Shown here: positions 1 through 8,174 of the stretch, one piece after another | How the letters are laid out: the number at the start of each line of letters is the position of its first letter | Numbering within the stretch: position 1 is the first letter of the stretch | Assembly (NCBI GenBank): GCA_003258735.1 | Contig: QHME01000002.1 | Span: forward strand, 192,751-256,750 | Length of the DNA stretch: 64,000 nt | Origin: Candidatus Melainabacteria bacterium | GTDB taxonomy: Bacteria; Cyanobacteriota; Vampirovibrionia; Gastranaerophilales; Gastranaerophilaceae | Direction of reading: 5' to 3' | The notes under the pieces: model-generated | Told to the model about the DNA's origin: nothing | Databases searched by the model: none | Seen by the model: the letters and a program-made list of their open reading frames with translations, nothing else | Program-made: the position numbers and the translations under genes

Positions 1-1
1 A

Positions 2-241
2 CTTGTTATTTTCGGTGTAATGAAACCCATTCCGACAATGCGCAAACCACTACAAACCGTTGATTCAAAAACAATGAAGGAAACTGAAGCTCACTTTGAA
101 CGTTCTGATACCTGTGCGGTTGAAGCTTGTTCGGTTGTTGCAGAATCACGTGTTGCTTGGATTTTAGCAGATGAAATTTTGCTAAAATACGGAGGCGATT
201 CACTTGAAGAATTAAAACGGAATTATAAGACTGAGGAATAA
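2..241 (+). CDS. aroC: Chorismate synthase, C-terminal part (cut by window edge)
   Basis: The last ~80 residues of chorismate synthase, the final shikimate-pathway enzyme, which turns 5-enolpyruvylshikimate-3-phosphate into chorismate using reduced FMN. The frame is open from base 2, so the ATG at base 20 is internal. The stretch MKPIPTMRKPLQTVD followed by RSDTCAVEACSVVAES matches the conserved end of the family, where I/M-K-P...T and R-x-D-x-C-A-V lie near the FMN site. A short acidic tail follows. Only the 3' end is present, so nothing can be said of its promoter. It is transcribed toward the leftward HD-domain gene. Confidence 0.9.
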   Translation, partial: LVIFGVMKPIPTMRKPLQTVDSKTMKETEAHFERSDTCAVEACSVVAESRVAWILADEILLKYGGDSLEELKRNYKTEE

Positions 242-404
242 AAAGCAAGTTGGACTCACCAATGCATAAAATTTGCCTGCTTGGTAAAGCAGAACTTTAG
301 ACTTCGTTTTATTTTAAAATTCCGAAACCAGCTCCACAACTGCCAAATCATATTGCCATCTTGACTTTTAACAACACAAACTTACTGCCTTATACCTTCA
401 AAGT

Positions 405-1211
405 CTACAAATAACATTTTCTTGGTTCGCCTGCAACACCTGCATACAATTCAACAAACTGTTTGGCAGGACTTGCATCAATTTTTTGCAACAGAACTTC
501 TTCAATTTGGAAAAATCCAACATCACCAGACATTTCAATATCAATCTTGATTGGTTTTCTTTCACCCTTGTGAATAGAAATTCTATTAATGGCATTTGCG
601 GAATATTTGTGAATATCACCAACTTTTGGTGTCGTATTTATCGCCATTGGAATTCTTGCTCGACCTTTTGTCATATCACAACCATCTGCAATTAAGATGA
701 TACCGGCTTCAATTGAGTGAATTTTTCTTGAAGACATGTGACCAACAATTGCCTCTGTCGCTACAGCCTTGATAATTACTCTCCTATGCAAATCATCAGG
801 GAACAAATGCATCAATGTGCGTTCAATAATAGGTTGAGCCAGTAATGCTGACATTTCCTCATGCCCCTGACGTCCGATTGCCATCCCCAAATCGTGCATC
901 ATGCCTGCCATGATAACAGCACACATACTGTCTTCAAAAGTTCCTATTTCTTCTTGTTCAAGTGAAGTTTTTATTCCGAAATCATGTAAAATATTCAACA
1001 TTTTGATAGCATTACCGACAACCTGCCTCATGTGAACAGGTCCATGATCGTTATAACCAAGTCTTCTTATTGAAACATTGTTTGCATATTCTTGCATTTC
1101 TTGCAATTCGGCATCACCAAATAAATATTTCACAAGTTCCAATGATTTGGGGTGATTTTTTAATCTATCTAAAATTTTGGTTTCGGTTGCTACTTCTTTA
1201 ACTGATTTCAT
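405..1211 (-). CDS. HD-superfamily metal-dependent phosphohydrolase
   Basis: A 268-residue soluble protein with an HD-domain signature: the first His in DHGPVHMRQV (about residue 55), the His-Asp doublet in MMHDLGM (about 106), and a later His-rich/Asp helix region with LIADGCDMTKGRARIP. HD proteins bind divalent metal and hydrolyse phosphomonoesters or phosphodiesters of nucleotides. The substrate cannot be told from sequence. It is larger than a bare HD domain and has a C-terminal ~70-residue extension. A TATAAT lies at 1251-1246 on the minus strand as a possible -10. Divergent from the PHP gene at 1328. The ATG at 1211 is preceded only by a weak purine stretch. Confidence 0.75.
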   Translation of the reverse strand: MKSVKEVATETKILDRLKNHPKSLELVKYLFGDAELQEMQEYANNVSIRRLGYNDHGPVHMRQVVGNAIKMLNILHDFGIKTSLEQEEIGTFEDSMCAVIMAGMMHDLGMAIGRQGHEEMSALLAQPIIERTLMHLFPDDLHRRVIIKAVATEAIVGHMSSRKIHSIEAGIILIADGCDMTKGRARIPMAINTTPKVGDIHKYSANAINRISIHKGERKPIKIDIEMSGDVGFFQIEEVLLQKIDASPAKQFVELYAGVAGEPRKCYL

Positions 1212-1315
1212 AATTTCAACTCTTTTCTATTCTTGTCGTCTCTTAATTATATGATAACGCATAAATTGCAAAAAGTTAAGCCTTTATCGTTAATGATTGA
1301 GAAAATGTTTTGTGT

Positions 1316-1321
1316 TAAGAT
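1316..1321 (+). promoter_or_regulatory. -10 element for a probable leaderless PHP mRNA
   Basis: TAAGAT ends six bases before the ATG at 1328, and no Shine-Dalgarno sequence lies between. The expected transcription start would fall on or next to the start codon. No good -35 is visible. The same layout recurs before several other genes in the window. Confidence 0.4.
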
Positions 1322-1327
1322 TTAATT

Positions 1328-2167
1328 ATGGAACGAGCAGATTTACATTTACACAGCAACTTTTCAGACGGCAGTGATTCGGTTGAAACTCTTGTTCAAA
1401 ATATCAAACAAGAGGGTCTATCCGTTTTTGCATTGACAGACCATGATACAATTGCTGGCTGTAAAGAAATCAAAAAATACATCACTGACGATATAAAATT
1501 CATTTCAGGTACAGAATTAACTTGCTTAGCTGACACTGTTAAATGCCACATTTTAGGATACAACTGTAATCCTGATGATGAAACCTTAACAAAATTAATT
1601 CAAAAAGGCAAACAATTACGCCGCAATAAACTGGATAAACGTATTCAATATTTGTCTGATATTTGGAATATAAATTTAACACAAGATGAACTTGATTGGC
1701 TATATTCACGCAACAGTGTCGTAAAAATCCATATAGGAAATATTTTGGTTGACAGAGGATTAGCAGATAATAACATCACTGCAATGAGAAAATACCTAGA
1801 CGGTTGTCAAACAGGAAACACAAGATTTGACGGAGATGAAGGAATTTCTGCAATTGTTGCTTCTGGAGGGATACCTGTTTGGGCACATCCACTAGGCGGA
1901 GAAGGAGAAGAACATCTAAAAGCGGATGAATTTATGAAAAAGCTTGAAATTATGGAGCGATTCGGAATTCAAGGACTTGAATGTTATTACTCAAGATACT
2001 CAAAAGATGAAACTAAATTTCTCGTTGACATTGCTAAAAAACACAAACTATTAATTTCTGGCGGTAGCGATTATCACGGCAAAAATAAAACCGTAAAACT
2101 TGGTCAGTTAAACACTGAAGGTACAAACATACCAAAAGAAAATTTGACAATTTTATCTGCAATTTAG
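1328..2167 (+). CDS. PHP-domain phosphoesterase (RNase AM/TrpH-like)
   Basis: A 279-residue PHP-domain protein of the YciV/TrpH (RNase AM) family, whose members act as 3',5'-nucleoside bisphosphate phosphatases or 5'-3' exoribonucleases. Metal-ligand motifs are in the expected order: DLHLHSNFSDGS at the N-terminus, LTDHDT near residue 37, VWAHPLGG near 182, and GGSDYHG near 245. The length is typical of the family. The insertion between the second and third motifs (residues ~85-165) is also usual. It stands alone between a divergent HD gene and convergent nusA. No ribosome binding site is visible, and the message may be leaderless. Substrate choice between RNA ends and pAp is inference. Confidence 0.85.
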   Translation: MERADLHLHSNFSDGSDSVETLVQNIKQEGLSVFALTDHDTIAGCKEIKKYITDDIKFISGTELTCLADTVKCHILGYNCNPDDETLTKLIQKGKQLRRNKLDKRIQYLSDIWNINLTQDELDWLYSRNSVVKIHIGNILVDRGLADNNITAMRKYLDGCQTGNTRFDGDEGISAIVASGGIPVWAHPLGGEGEEHLKADEFMKKLEIMERFGIQGLECYYSRYSKDETKFLVDIAKKHKLLISGGSDYHGKNKTVKLGQLNTEGTNIPKENLTILSAI

Positions 2168-2200
2168 TTTTTGAATTAAAAATTTTATTTTATTAAAAAG

Positions 2201-2229
2201 GCGCGTGGGTTTTAATAAAACCCACGCGC
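2201..2229. terminator. Strong hairpin terminator between the PHP gene and nusA
   Basis: A perfect 13-bp inverted repeat (GCGCGTGGGTTTT, 3-base loop, complement) at 2201-2213 and 2217-2229. On the minus strand the stem is followed by a T-rich run, so it terminates nusA. On the plus strand the tail is weaker but it may also stop the PHP transcript. Confidence 0.85.
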
Positions 2230-2256
2230 GACTTGTTCTATCCAAAAATCAAAGAA

Positions 2257-3507
2257 CTATTCTTCAACTTCTTCTGAAATTCCACCATCTTCAATGTCAT
2301 TTTCATCTAAAGCTTGTTGATTCATTTCTTCTTCAATTTCTTCCTGCAATTCTTCTGAATCTACAGGATTGCTATCTACTTCAGACTCAGCATCATCTGC
2401 CTGATCTTCATATTCATAGTTGTTAACATTTTGATTTTCAGCTTGTTCCATTTGAGAAACTGATTTAATATCAATTTTCCAACCAGTCAATTTATGTGCT
2501 AGTCTTACATTTTGACCTTCACGACCGATAGCAAGACTCAATTGATCATCAGGAACTACAACTAATGCCTCATGGTTATATTCATCATCAGCCATAATAT
2601 CAACTGATACAACTCTTGCAGGAGACAATGCGTTTACAATGTATTCAACAGGATCTTCTGAGTATCTAACGATATCAATTTTTTCGTTTTTCAATTCACT
2701 TACGATAGTTTGGATTCTGCTACCTCTTGGTCCGATACAAGCCCCAACAGAATCTACTTCAGGGTCATTTGACCATACAGCGATTTTTGTTCTGTAACCT
2801 GCCTCACGAGAAATTGATTTAATTTCTACAATACCATCTTCAATTTCAGGAACTTCAAGTTCAAACAATTCTCTAACAATTTCAGCATGACCATGAGAAA
2901 CAATTACTTGAGGTAATCTTGTTGTTTCTTTAACATTTAGAACAAATACTCTGATTCTGTTACCAGGTTTGTAGTATTCTCCAGGAATTTGTTCTTTTCT
3001 TGGCATTACTGCATCAGTTTTACCAATATTTACTATAACATTTCTTCTATCATCAACTTTTTGAATAATACCTGTAATCAAAGTACCTTTCTTTTCCAAA
3101 AATTCGTTAAGAACAAGATTTCTTTCAGCTTCACGAATTCTTTGAGTCAAAACTTGGTTTGCCGCTTGAGCTGCAATTCTACCAAATTGGTCAGGAGTTA
3201 CTTCTAATTTAACTTCATCACCCAATTCAACTGATTCATCAATTTCTTTAGCCTCAGCTAGAGAAATTTCGTTATCAGGGTCTTCTACAGAATCAACAAC
3301 TGTTTTACCTTTAAAAATACCTATTTCGCCTGATTGCTCATCTAAATATGCCTCAACATTTTCAACTTCTTTAATTCTCAAGTGTTTTTTATAAGCTGCA
3401 ACCATTGCATCACATAAAGAAGAAATTACGACATCTTTAGAAATGCCTTTTTCTCTTTCTAATTCTTCAAAAACTTCATTTAAGTTTCCTGCTCCGATTT
3501 TAATCAT
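2257..3507 (-). CDS. nusA: Transcription termination/antitermination factor NusA
   Basis: A 416-residue NusA that binds RNA polymerase and modulates pausing, termination and antitermination. The N-terminal RNAP-binding domain (1-~125) is followed by an S1 domain (~135-205, GTLITGIIQKV), then two KH domains with GACIGPRGSRIQ (~277) and LSLAIGREGQNVRLA (~340). The last ~60 residues are a strongly acidic tail. The helix-hairpin-helix acidic repeats of the E. coli protein are absent, as in most non-proteobacterial NusA. It follows rimP by 92 bases on the same strand, the usual rimP-nusA order, and ends at the hairpin at 2201-2229. Confidence 0.96.
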   Translation of the reverse strand: MIKIGAGNLNEVFEELEREKGISKDVVISSLCDAMVAAYKKHLRIKEVENVEAYLDEQSGEIGIFKGKTVVDSVEDPDNEISLAEAKEIDESVELGDEVKLEVTPDQFGRIAAQAANQVLTQRIREAERNLVLNEFLEKKGTLITGIIQKVDDRRNVIVNIGKTDAVMPRKEQIPGEYYKPGNRIRVFVLNVKETTRLPQVIVSHGHAEIVRELFELEVPEIEDGIVEIKSISREAGYRTKIAVWSNDPEVDSVGACIGPRGSRIQTIVSELKNEKIDIVRYSEDPVEYIVNALSPARVVSVDIMADDEYNHEALVVVPDDQLSLAIGREGQNVRLAHKLTGWKIDIKSVSQMEQAENQNVNNYEYEDQADDAESEVDSNPVDSEELQEEIEEEMNQQALDENDIEDGGISEEVEE

Positions 3508-3599
3508 TGTGTTTTATACCTTTCTGCCTATAATTGGCGATTGTTATGTTATTTAAAATTACAGAAATATTAAGGCTACTTATTGCCTTCTTCCTTCAG

Positions 3600-4082
3600 C
3601 TAATCAATATACAGTTTTGCTGATTGAATGTTAGATTTTGGGATTTGAAGTTCTGTGCCATCATCAAAACGAAAAAATTTTAAACCTTCGTTAGGGTCAT
3701 AGTCCAAGATTTCACCTTTGAAGATTTTTTCAGTTTCGCCTTCTAATGGTTCTTTTAACTTGATACTTATTCTTTTACCTTTAAAGATGACAAATTCTTT
3801 TTCTGACTTAAATTTTCGCTCCAGTCCCGGTGAAGATACTTCTAAATAGTATTTAACTGGGATGAGTTCATCCAAAAAGCCCTCCAAACTTCTTGTCACA
3901 TTTTCACAATCATCAAGAGTGATGTTGCGCTCCTTTGAGTATAAGAAAATTCTCAAATACCAACGGTGATTTTCTTTAGAAAAATCAATTTCGATAGGAA
4001 TTAAGTTGAAACGCATTGCGGTATTTTCGATTAGCGGTGTGATTGCGCTCAAAACTTCCAATCTGTTAATATCTTGTTTCAT
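3600..4082 (-). CDS. rimP: Ribosome maturation factor RimP
   Basis: A 160-residue RimP, which assists 30S subunit maturation. The family signature is present as LRIFLYSKERNITLDDCENVTRSLEGFLDE, the N-terminal alpha/beta domain that links to a second-strand motif YYLEVSSPGLERKF (about residues 78-91). The C-terminal SH3-like domain ends in FFRFDDGTELQIPKSNI. Normal length. First gene of the rimP-nusA pair and immediately downstream (minus strand) of the hairpin at 4146-4174, so it should have its own promoter in the 60 bases before the ATG. No convincing -35/-10 pair was found there. Confidence 0.93.
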   Translation of the reverse strand: MKQDINRLEVLSAITPLIENTAMRFNLIPIEIDFSKENHRWYLRIFLYSKERNITLDDCENVTRSLEGFLDELIPVKYYLEVSSPGLERKFKSEKEFVIFKGKRISIKLKEPLEGETEKIFKGEILDYDPNEGLKFFRFDDGTELQIPKSNIQSAKLYID

Positions 4083-4145
4083 TGTTCCTACCTTTCACTT
4101 TTTCATATTGCAATACTAACTGACAACACCCTTGCTTATTAGTGA

Positions 4146-4174
4146 AAAAAAGAACGGGGTAACCGTTCTTTTTT
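4146..4174 (-). terminator. Terminator after the coiled-coil protein gene
   Basis: GAACGG / CCGTTC stem (4152-4157, 4163-4168) with a 5-base loop, flanked by A6 and T6 runs that extend the pairing. It lies between the stop of the 4248-5927 gene and rimP. The A/T flanks would let it work in both directions. Confidence 0.8.
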
Positions 4175-4247
4175 CGTTTGCAATACTGCTTGCTGACTAT
4201 ATTGTAATATACATGTATTGAAATGTAAAGTGTTTGTAAAGCTTTGG

Positions 4248-5927
4248 TTAAGCAGAAACGCCTTGAGCTTGTTCAAACATTTCTTTTGTAATAGGAGATT
4301 TTCCTCTAAAGTATACTTCTTGTCCGCTTGGAGTTGTGCCTTTATAATAGTTTTCGTTTCCTGAAACAAATGTTGCTGGACCTTTTTGCAATTGTTTAAT
4401 ATACTGGCTATCTGCATTTAATGGAGATAGAGCTTCTTTTTTGTCTAGTTGACCATTCATTTTTTCGTTACGATTTTTCATTTTGTAAGACAACCATTTT
4501 TCTTTTAAATTCATACCGTCACTAGGATCAATGTTCTTAGCGCGGTTCATATTTTTATCAACTCCTTTATTTATTTTGTCAGTTAATTTGTTATAATCAT
4601 CTTGTTCTTCTTGTTCCATCTTTTCAAGACGTTTTTGTTGCTTGTCGATTTCATCTTTTAATTTTTTAGAATCTTGTTGATAAGCTTTAAATTTTTCAAC
4701 ATCAGCTTCAGCTTGTTCAAGTTTTGTTTCGGCTTTTTCTAAACTTTTTTCATTGTCTTGTAATTCATTTTGAGCTTTTGTTTGAGTTTTCTTAGCTGAA
4801 TCTAATTGTGTTTGTGCTTTATCTAAATTGCCTTCCGCAGTTTGTACAGCTTTATTAGAAGAGTCTACATTTTTCTTAGCTTCATTTCTAGCTGTTTCAG
4901 CGTCTTTTTCTGCTGTTTTTGCGGCTTTAAGTTCTTGGTTAGCTTTGTCTACAGCTTCTTGTGCAGCTTTATAAGCTGGATTTTCAACTTGCGTTGTAGT
5001 TCCATCAGGATTTTGTTTTGTTATATATCGGTCAGTATTTTTTAATGTATTTTCAGCATTAGAAAGACTTTGTTCTTTTTGAGATACATTGTCTTTAGCT
5101 TTTGTATGAGCTTCAACAGCTTTGCCATAAGTAGCATCTGCATTTTTCAAAGCTGCCAATTGTGTATCTCTTGTTTCTTTAGAAATTGAAACACTGTTAT
5201 TTGCAGTAGACAAATTGTTTTCAGCAGTTTTTACTCCTGTTTTTGCATTGCTAACACCTGTTTTCAAAGATGTCATTTCCTTATTAGCAGTTGCATATTT
5301 TTGTTCATAGTTTCCTTTTGCAGCTTCATTATTCATTGTTGCAAGTGCGCCATTTGCTGTGGCAATAGATGCTCTCAAGGTAATAGAATCAGTTGCGCCT
5401 TGCATGCTTGAAATTGCACTTGATGCTGATGATGAATTCAATGAAATACTATGGTTGTTACCACCTGACAAAATTTGGTCAAGTTGTTTAGTGTTTGATT
5501 GAGTTTGAACTTTATCTCCACCACCAAGGATTCCTGTTTGGTTCAATAAGCCAAATACGCCACCTGCAATCTGTCCAATTACTTGCCCTGTCATCATGGC
5601 TTTACTCATGCCGTTTTGAACGTTGTATTGAACATTGCTGCTTGCTGATGATACATAGCCTGTGTTTGATGGGGTATATGTTCTAGAATTTAGCGAAGCT
5701 CTAACACCTTGATAATTTGCTTTGTGCATATTTTTAACATTGTTTACACCAGCAGTAAAATGGAATTTATTAGAACTTTTTACACTAAATATTGATGATT
5801 TTGATGCAGCAGAAGAGTTAGCCAAATTTTTAGTGGCTTGAGATGCAATACCGCTAGACTTTTTCTTGACACCGGTTGTACCGCCGCCAAAGCCTGCTCT
5901 ATTCAGTTTATTCAATTCAACTGACAT
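4248..5927 (-). CDS. Long alanine/lysine-rich coiled-coil protein, unknown function
   Basis: 559 residues, not recognised. Residues 1-~110 are Ser/Asn/Gly-rich with NRAGFGGGTT near the start. A short hydrophobic glycine segment follows (~112-128, MMTGQVIGQIAGGVFGLL). From ~185 to ~460 the protein is an almost continuous heptad-rich coiled coil full of Ala, Lys, Glu, Gln and Asn. A folded-looking tail (~500-559) ends in KSPITKEMFEQAQGVSA. There is no signal peptide. GAGAG-type purines precede the ATG by about 7 bases. It is monocistronic, with a terminator at 4146-4174. The layout resembles filament-forming or secreted structural proteins, but that is only a resemblance. Confidence 0.6.
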   Translation of the reverse strand: MSVELNKLNRAGFGGGTTGVKKKSSGIASQATKNLANSSAASKSSIFSVKSSNKFHFTAGVNNVKNMHKANYQGVRASLNSRTYTPSNTGYVSSASSNVQYNVQNGMSKAMMTGQVIGQIAGGVFGLLNQTGILGGGDKVQTQSNTKQLDQILSGGNNHSISLNSSSASSAISSMQGATDSITLRASIATANGALATMNNEAAKGNYEQKYATANKEMTSLKTGVSNAKTGVKTAENNLSTANNSVSISKETRDTQLAALKNADATYGKAVEAHTKAKDNVSQKEQSLSNAENTLKNTDRYITKQNPDGTTTQVENPAYKAAQEAVDKANQELKAAKTAEKDAETARNEAKKNVDSSNKAVQTAEGNLDKAQTQLDSAKKTQTKAQNELQDNEKSLEKAETKLEQAEADVEKFKAYQQDSKKLKDEIDKQQKRLEKMEQEEQDDYNKLTDKINKGVDKNMNRAKNIDPSDGMNLKEKWLSYKMKNRNEKMNGQLDKKEALSPLNADSQYIKQLQKGPATFVSGNENYYKGTTPSGQEVYFRGKSPITKEMFEQAQGVSA

Positions 5928-6074
5928 AATTGTGCTCTCTTTTTTTCTTCTTAAATATATAAAAACATGAGAAAACGCCCAATTTCACATGCTTTCGGCC
6001 TTGTTACATTTGTTTACAATTAGGTTAGAAGAAGAAAATACCAAGGTGAGTGGAATAAAAAGAAAAGAACAAAC

Positions 6075-6220
6075 TGTCACCCTGAACAGCAGGAGCAGAA
6101 TGCGTAACGAAGTGAAGTCACGTTTTATGCGACTGCGGAGTTTCAAGGTCTCAAATATTACAAATTTTACATAAGACTAATATGTTTTATTGGAGATGCT
6201 GAAACAAGTTCAGCATGACA
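6075..6220. repeat. Interspersed palindromic element, copy 1 (with internal insertion)
   Basis: Bounded by TGTCACCCTGAAC (6075-6087) and GTTCAGCATGACA (6208-6220), which are inverted copies of each other at 11 of 13 positions. The inner ~60 bases from 6152 (AAATATTACAAATTTTACAT and onward) recur almost unchanged at 29231-29325. Compared with that copy, about 50 extra bases (around 6088-6140) split the left arm. The right end folds into ATGCTGAA/TTCAGCAT (6196-6216). Confidence 0.75.
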
Positions 6221-6226
6221 CATGTT

Positions 6227-6249
6227 CCCTCGCCCCTCAAGGGAGAGGG
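6227..6249. repeat. GC-rich palindromic repeat
   Basis: CCCTCGCCC (6227-6235), loop CTCAA, GGGAGAGGG (6241-6249): a 9-bp stem with one mismatch, far richer in GC than the surroundings. It resembles intergenic palindromes found in many copies in other genomes, and sits directly beside the element ending at 6220. No second copy is in this window. Confidence 0.5.
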
Positions 6250-6269
6250 TGAAGGGTTTTTAATTAGAG

Positions 6270-6395
6270 ATTCCGAAACAGTCTTGGATTATTTATTGGC
6301 AGTTCGGACGGCTCAACGCAGTCCTCACTGGGACTGGGACGTGCTGGGTTCACTCCGTTCACACGGCGCACTTGCCAAAATCCGCAGTTCGGAAT
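6270..6395. repeat. 126-bp GC-rich inverted-repeat element
   Basis: Ends are ATTCCGAA (6270-6277) and TTCGGAAT (6388-6395), a perfect 8-bp inverted repeat. Inside are a CAGTCC/GGACTG hairpin and a direct repeat of GCAGTTCGGA. Base composition is clearly higher in GC than neighbouring genes. It contains no credible gene. Together with the two preceding elements it fills most of the 512-base gap between the coiled-coil gene and anmK. Confidence 0.5.
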
Positions 6396-6439
6396 GACAG
6401 TTATGTTTTTACAACTCACGCCAACATATACCCAAAACC

Positions 6440-7567
6440 CTAATAAGTAAACTTGCCCATGACAACCCGTTTGTTTGCTCCGGTACAGCAAGGTAAATTG
6501 TTTGGAATGCCGTAATATGCGCAGAAACCTAACAGCGCAAAAGCCATAACTTCTTTAAAATTATTAGAAATTCCATAATCTTCACAAGTCGTCAAATCAA
6601 TATGCTTTGGCAAATATGTTCTCAACATTTTCATTAAAGTTTTGTTATACGCACCGCCACCACAAATTACAGCCTCGTGAATGCCTACATTTGGGTATAT
6701 AAATCTTTCATAGCTTTGTGCAATTGTTCGCGCTGTCAGTGCAGTCACAGTTGCAATTATATCTTTTGGGTCAGATGGAGCGTATTTTAAAGCATTTTCA
6801 ATATATTGAGTTGAAAAATATTCTCGTCCTGTCGACTTTGGCGGTTCAATAAAGTAATACTCATCCGCAAGCAAACATTCTAACCAATTATCTGAAACAA
6901 TTCCACTTGCAGCAATTTCGCCATCTTTATCATAAGTTTTACCAAAATATTTGCCAACACAATAGTCAATCATTATGTTACCTAAACCTGTATCAAATCC
7001 AAATGTATCAAAATCTTTTGAGACAACCGTAACATTTGAAATTCCACCAATATTTTGGATTGCAAAATTCTTACCTTTATTTTTAAACCACATTTCATCT
7101 GCAAAACAAACTAACGGCGCACCTTGTCCGTTTTGAGCCATATCAGATTCTCTGAAATTTGAAATAGTTAAACATCCTGTTTCTTGTGCAATAACAGAAC
7201 TTTCACCAATTTGAAGAGTGCTTTTCATGCTAATATCGTCAATTTTTTCATCAAAGGGATAATGAAAAATCGTTTGTCCATGACTTGAAATAAAATCAGG
7301 TTTCCCAAATTCAGAAATAAGAACTTTTGCAGCCTCAGCAAAACATTTACCAATTACAAAATTCATTTGACAAACATCTTTGATTGAACCCTCTCCACGA
7401 AACAATTGAAAAATTTTTGCTCTTATGTGTTCTGGGTATTTATAATTTATTCCTTGAATAAGTTTAACACTTTTATCAGGAAAAACTTCACAAAGACCGG
7501 CATCAATACTATCGCATGATGTCCCTGACATCAAAGCTATAACTTTTTTTGACTCTAACTCTTCCAT
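6440..7567 (-). CDS. anmK: Anhydro-N-acetylmuramic acid kinase
   Basis: A 375-residue AnmK, a cytoplasmic enzyme that hydrolyses and phosphorylates 1,6-anhydroMurNAc to MurNAc-6-phosphate in peptidoglycan recycling. Signature motifs: LMSGTSCDSIDAG near residue 12 (family MSGTSxDGxD, with Ser in place of Gly), ISSHGQTIFH near 93, QNIGGISNVTVV, FDTGLGNIMID and the ATP-site loop ICGGGAYN. Length is normal. The start at 7567 has no Shine-Dalgarno but TATGAT (7579-7574) ends six bases upstream, so the mRNA may be leaderless. nagZ, an upstream step of the same pathway, is at 22612-23586. Confidence 0.95.
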   Translation of the reverse strand: MEELESKKVIALMSGTSCDSIDAGLCEVFPDKSVKLIQGINYKYPEHIRAKIFQLFRGEGSIKDVCQMNFVIGKCFAEAAKVLISEFGKPDFISSHGQTIFHYPFDEKIDDISMKSTLQIGESSVIAQETGCLTISNFRESDMAQNGQGAPLVCFADEMWFKNKGKNFAIQNIGGISNVTVVSKDFDTFGFDTGLGNIMIDYCVGKYFGKTYDKDGEIAASGIVSDNWLECLLADEYYFIEPPKSTGREYFSTQYIENALKYAPSDPKDIIATVTALTARTIAQSYERFIYPNVGIHEAVICGGGAYNKTLMKMLRTYLPKHIDLTTCEDYGISNNFKEVMAFALLGFCAYYGIPNNLPCCTGANKRVVMGKFTY

Positions 7568-7579
7568 ATTTTTATCATA

Positions 7580-7611
7580 TAAAAAAGCCTATACTTATGC
7601 AAGTAAAGGCT
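7580..7611 (-). terminator. Rho-independent terminator just upstream of anmK
   Basis: On the minus strand AGCCTTTACTT, loop GCAT, AAGTATAGGCT (7611-7601 and 7596-7586; one mismatch) is followed by a T5-6 run. The plus strand has no T run, so it ends leftward transcripts. It sits 13 bases before the anmK start codon, so it ends an RNA made from 7612-8170 rather than a known gene. Confidence 0.75.
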
Positions 7612-8001
7612 GATTAAAAGTTTACAACTATCCTTACTAACTCTCTTCTAAAAAAGTCTGTGCTTTTCTCCCATTAATAAACTAGATATACAATAATTAT
7701 TAAGATGTAAACTAAAAAATAATATATCCCTAATCCTACAGTTTTTCTATCCAAACCTCAATAAATCTCTTTTCCCTTTTGGACTTTTTGCCATCACCTC
7801 TGTTTCTACTGTCCAACTAAACTTTTTATGTCTGATGTTACTAATTGAAAGTAACTTTTTCCTTCCTCTGTCCGGTAGCCTTATTTTTCAATTCGGCTTT
7901 CTTTATGTACTCTACTGTAGACCTAAATCCAAAGGATTACAAGTAAAATATTTTTATTATTTTTTTACATTCGACCATGCCCCTTGATTTAGTAAGCAAA
8001 A
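7612..8001 (-). ncRNA. Possible structured non-coding RNA upstream of anmK
   Basis: This ~390-base stretch has no open frame of note and is followed on the minus strand by a strong terminator. Read leftward it is purine-rich and has several local stems: AATCC/GGATT, AGCC/GGCT, GTTAC/GTAAC, and TTGGAC/GTCCAA enclosing 28 bases. It was compared by eye with RNase P RNA, tmRNA, 6S, SRP RNA and common riboswitches and fits none. Extent is uncertain: a weak TATAAC at 8013-8008 suggests a 5' end near 8001. It could also be a leader or attenuator of anmK. The rest of the gap to 8174 is AT-rich. Confidence 0.35.
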
Positions 8002-8174
8002 ATTCGTGTTATAAAATCTTAATGAAGAAAATTTAATGAAATCATGTAAAATTTTTTATAATTTTTATTTGACAATGAGAAATTACTGATAAAATAAAAA
8101 GCATGTAAATTTTACAAATAGAATTTTCTGAAAGTTTGTGCTAGAGTGAATTGTAGTAATTTGAGAGTTAAAAA

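Noticed and set aside
6215..6397. Short open frame inside the repeat patch
   Set aside because: It spans three palindromic repeats and has no codon-like pattern or ribosome site; treated as repeat DNA.
7612..8001. RNase P RNA, tmRNA, 6S or 4.5S RNA, or a known riboswitch
   Set aside because: The universally conserved P4/CR I and CR V boxes of RNase P, the tRNA-like ends of tmRNA and the SRP loop are absent. No B12, TPP, FMN, glycine, c-di-GMP or SAM core was found.
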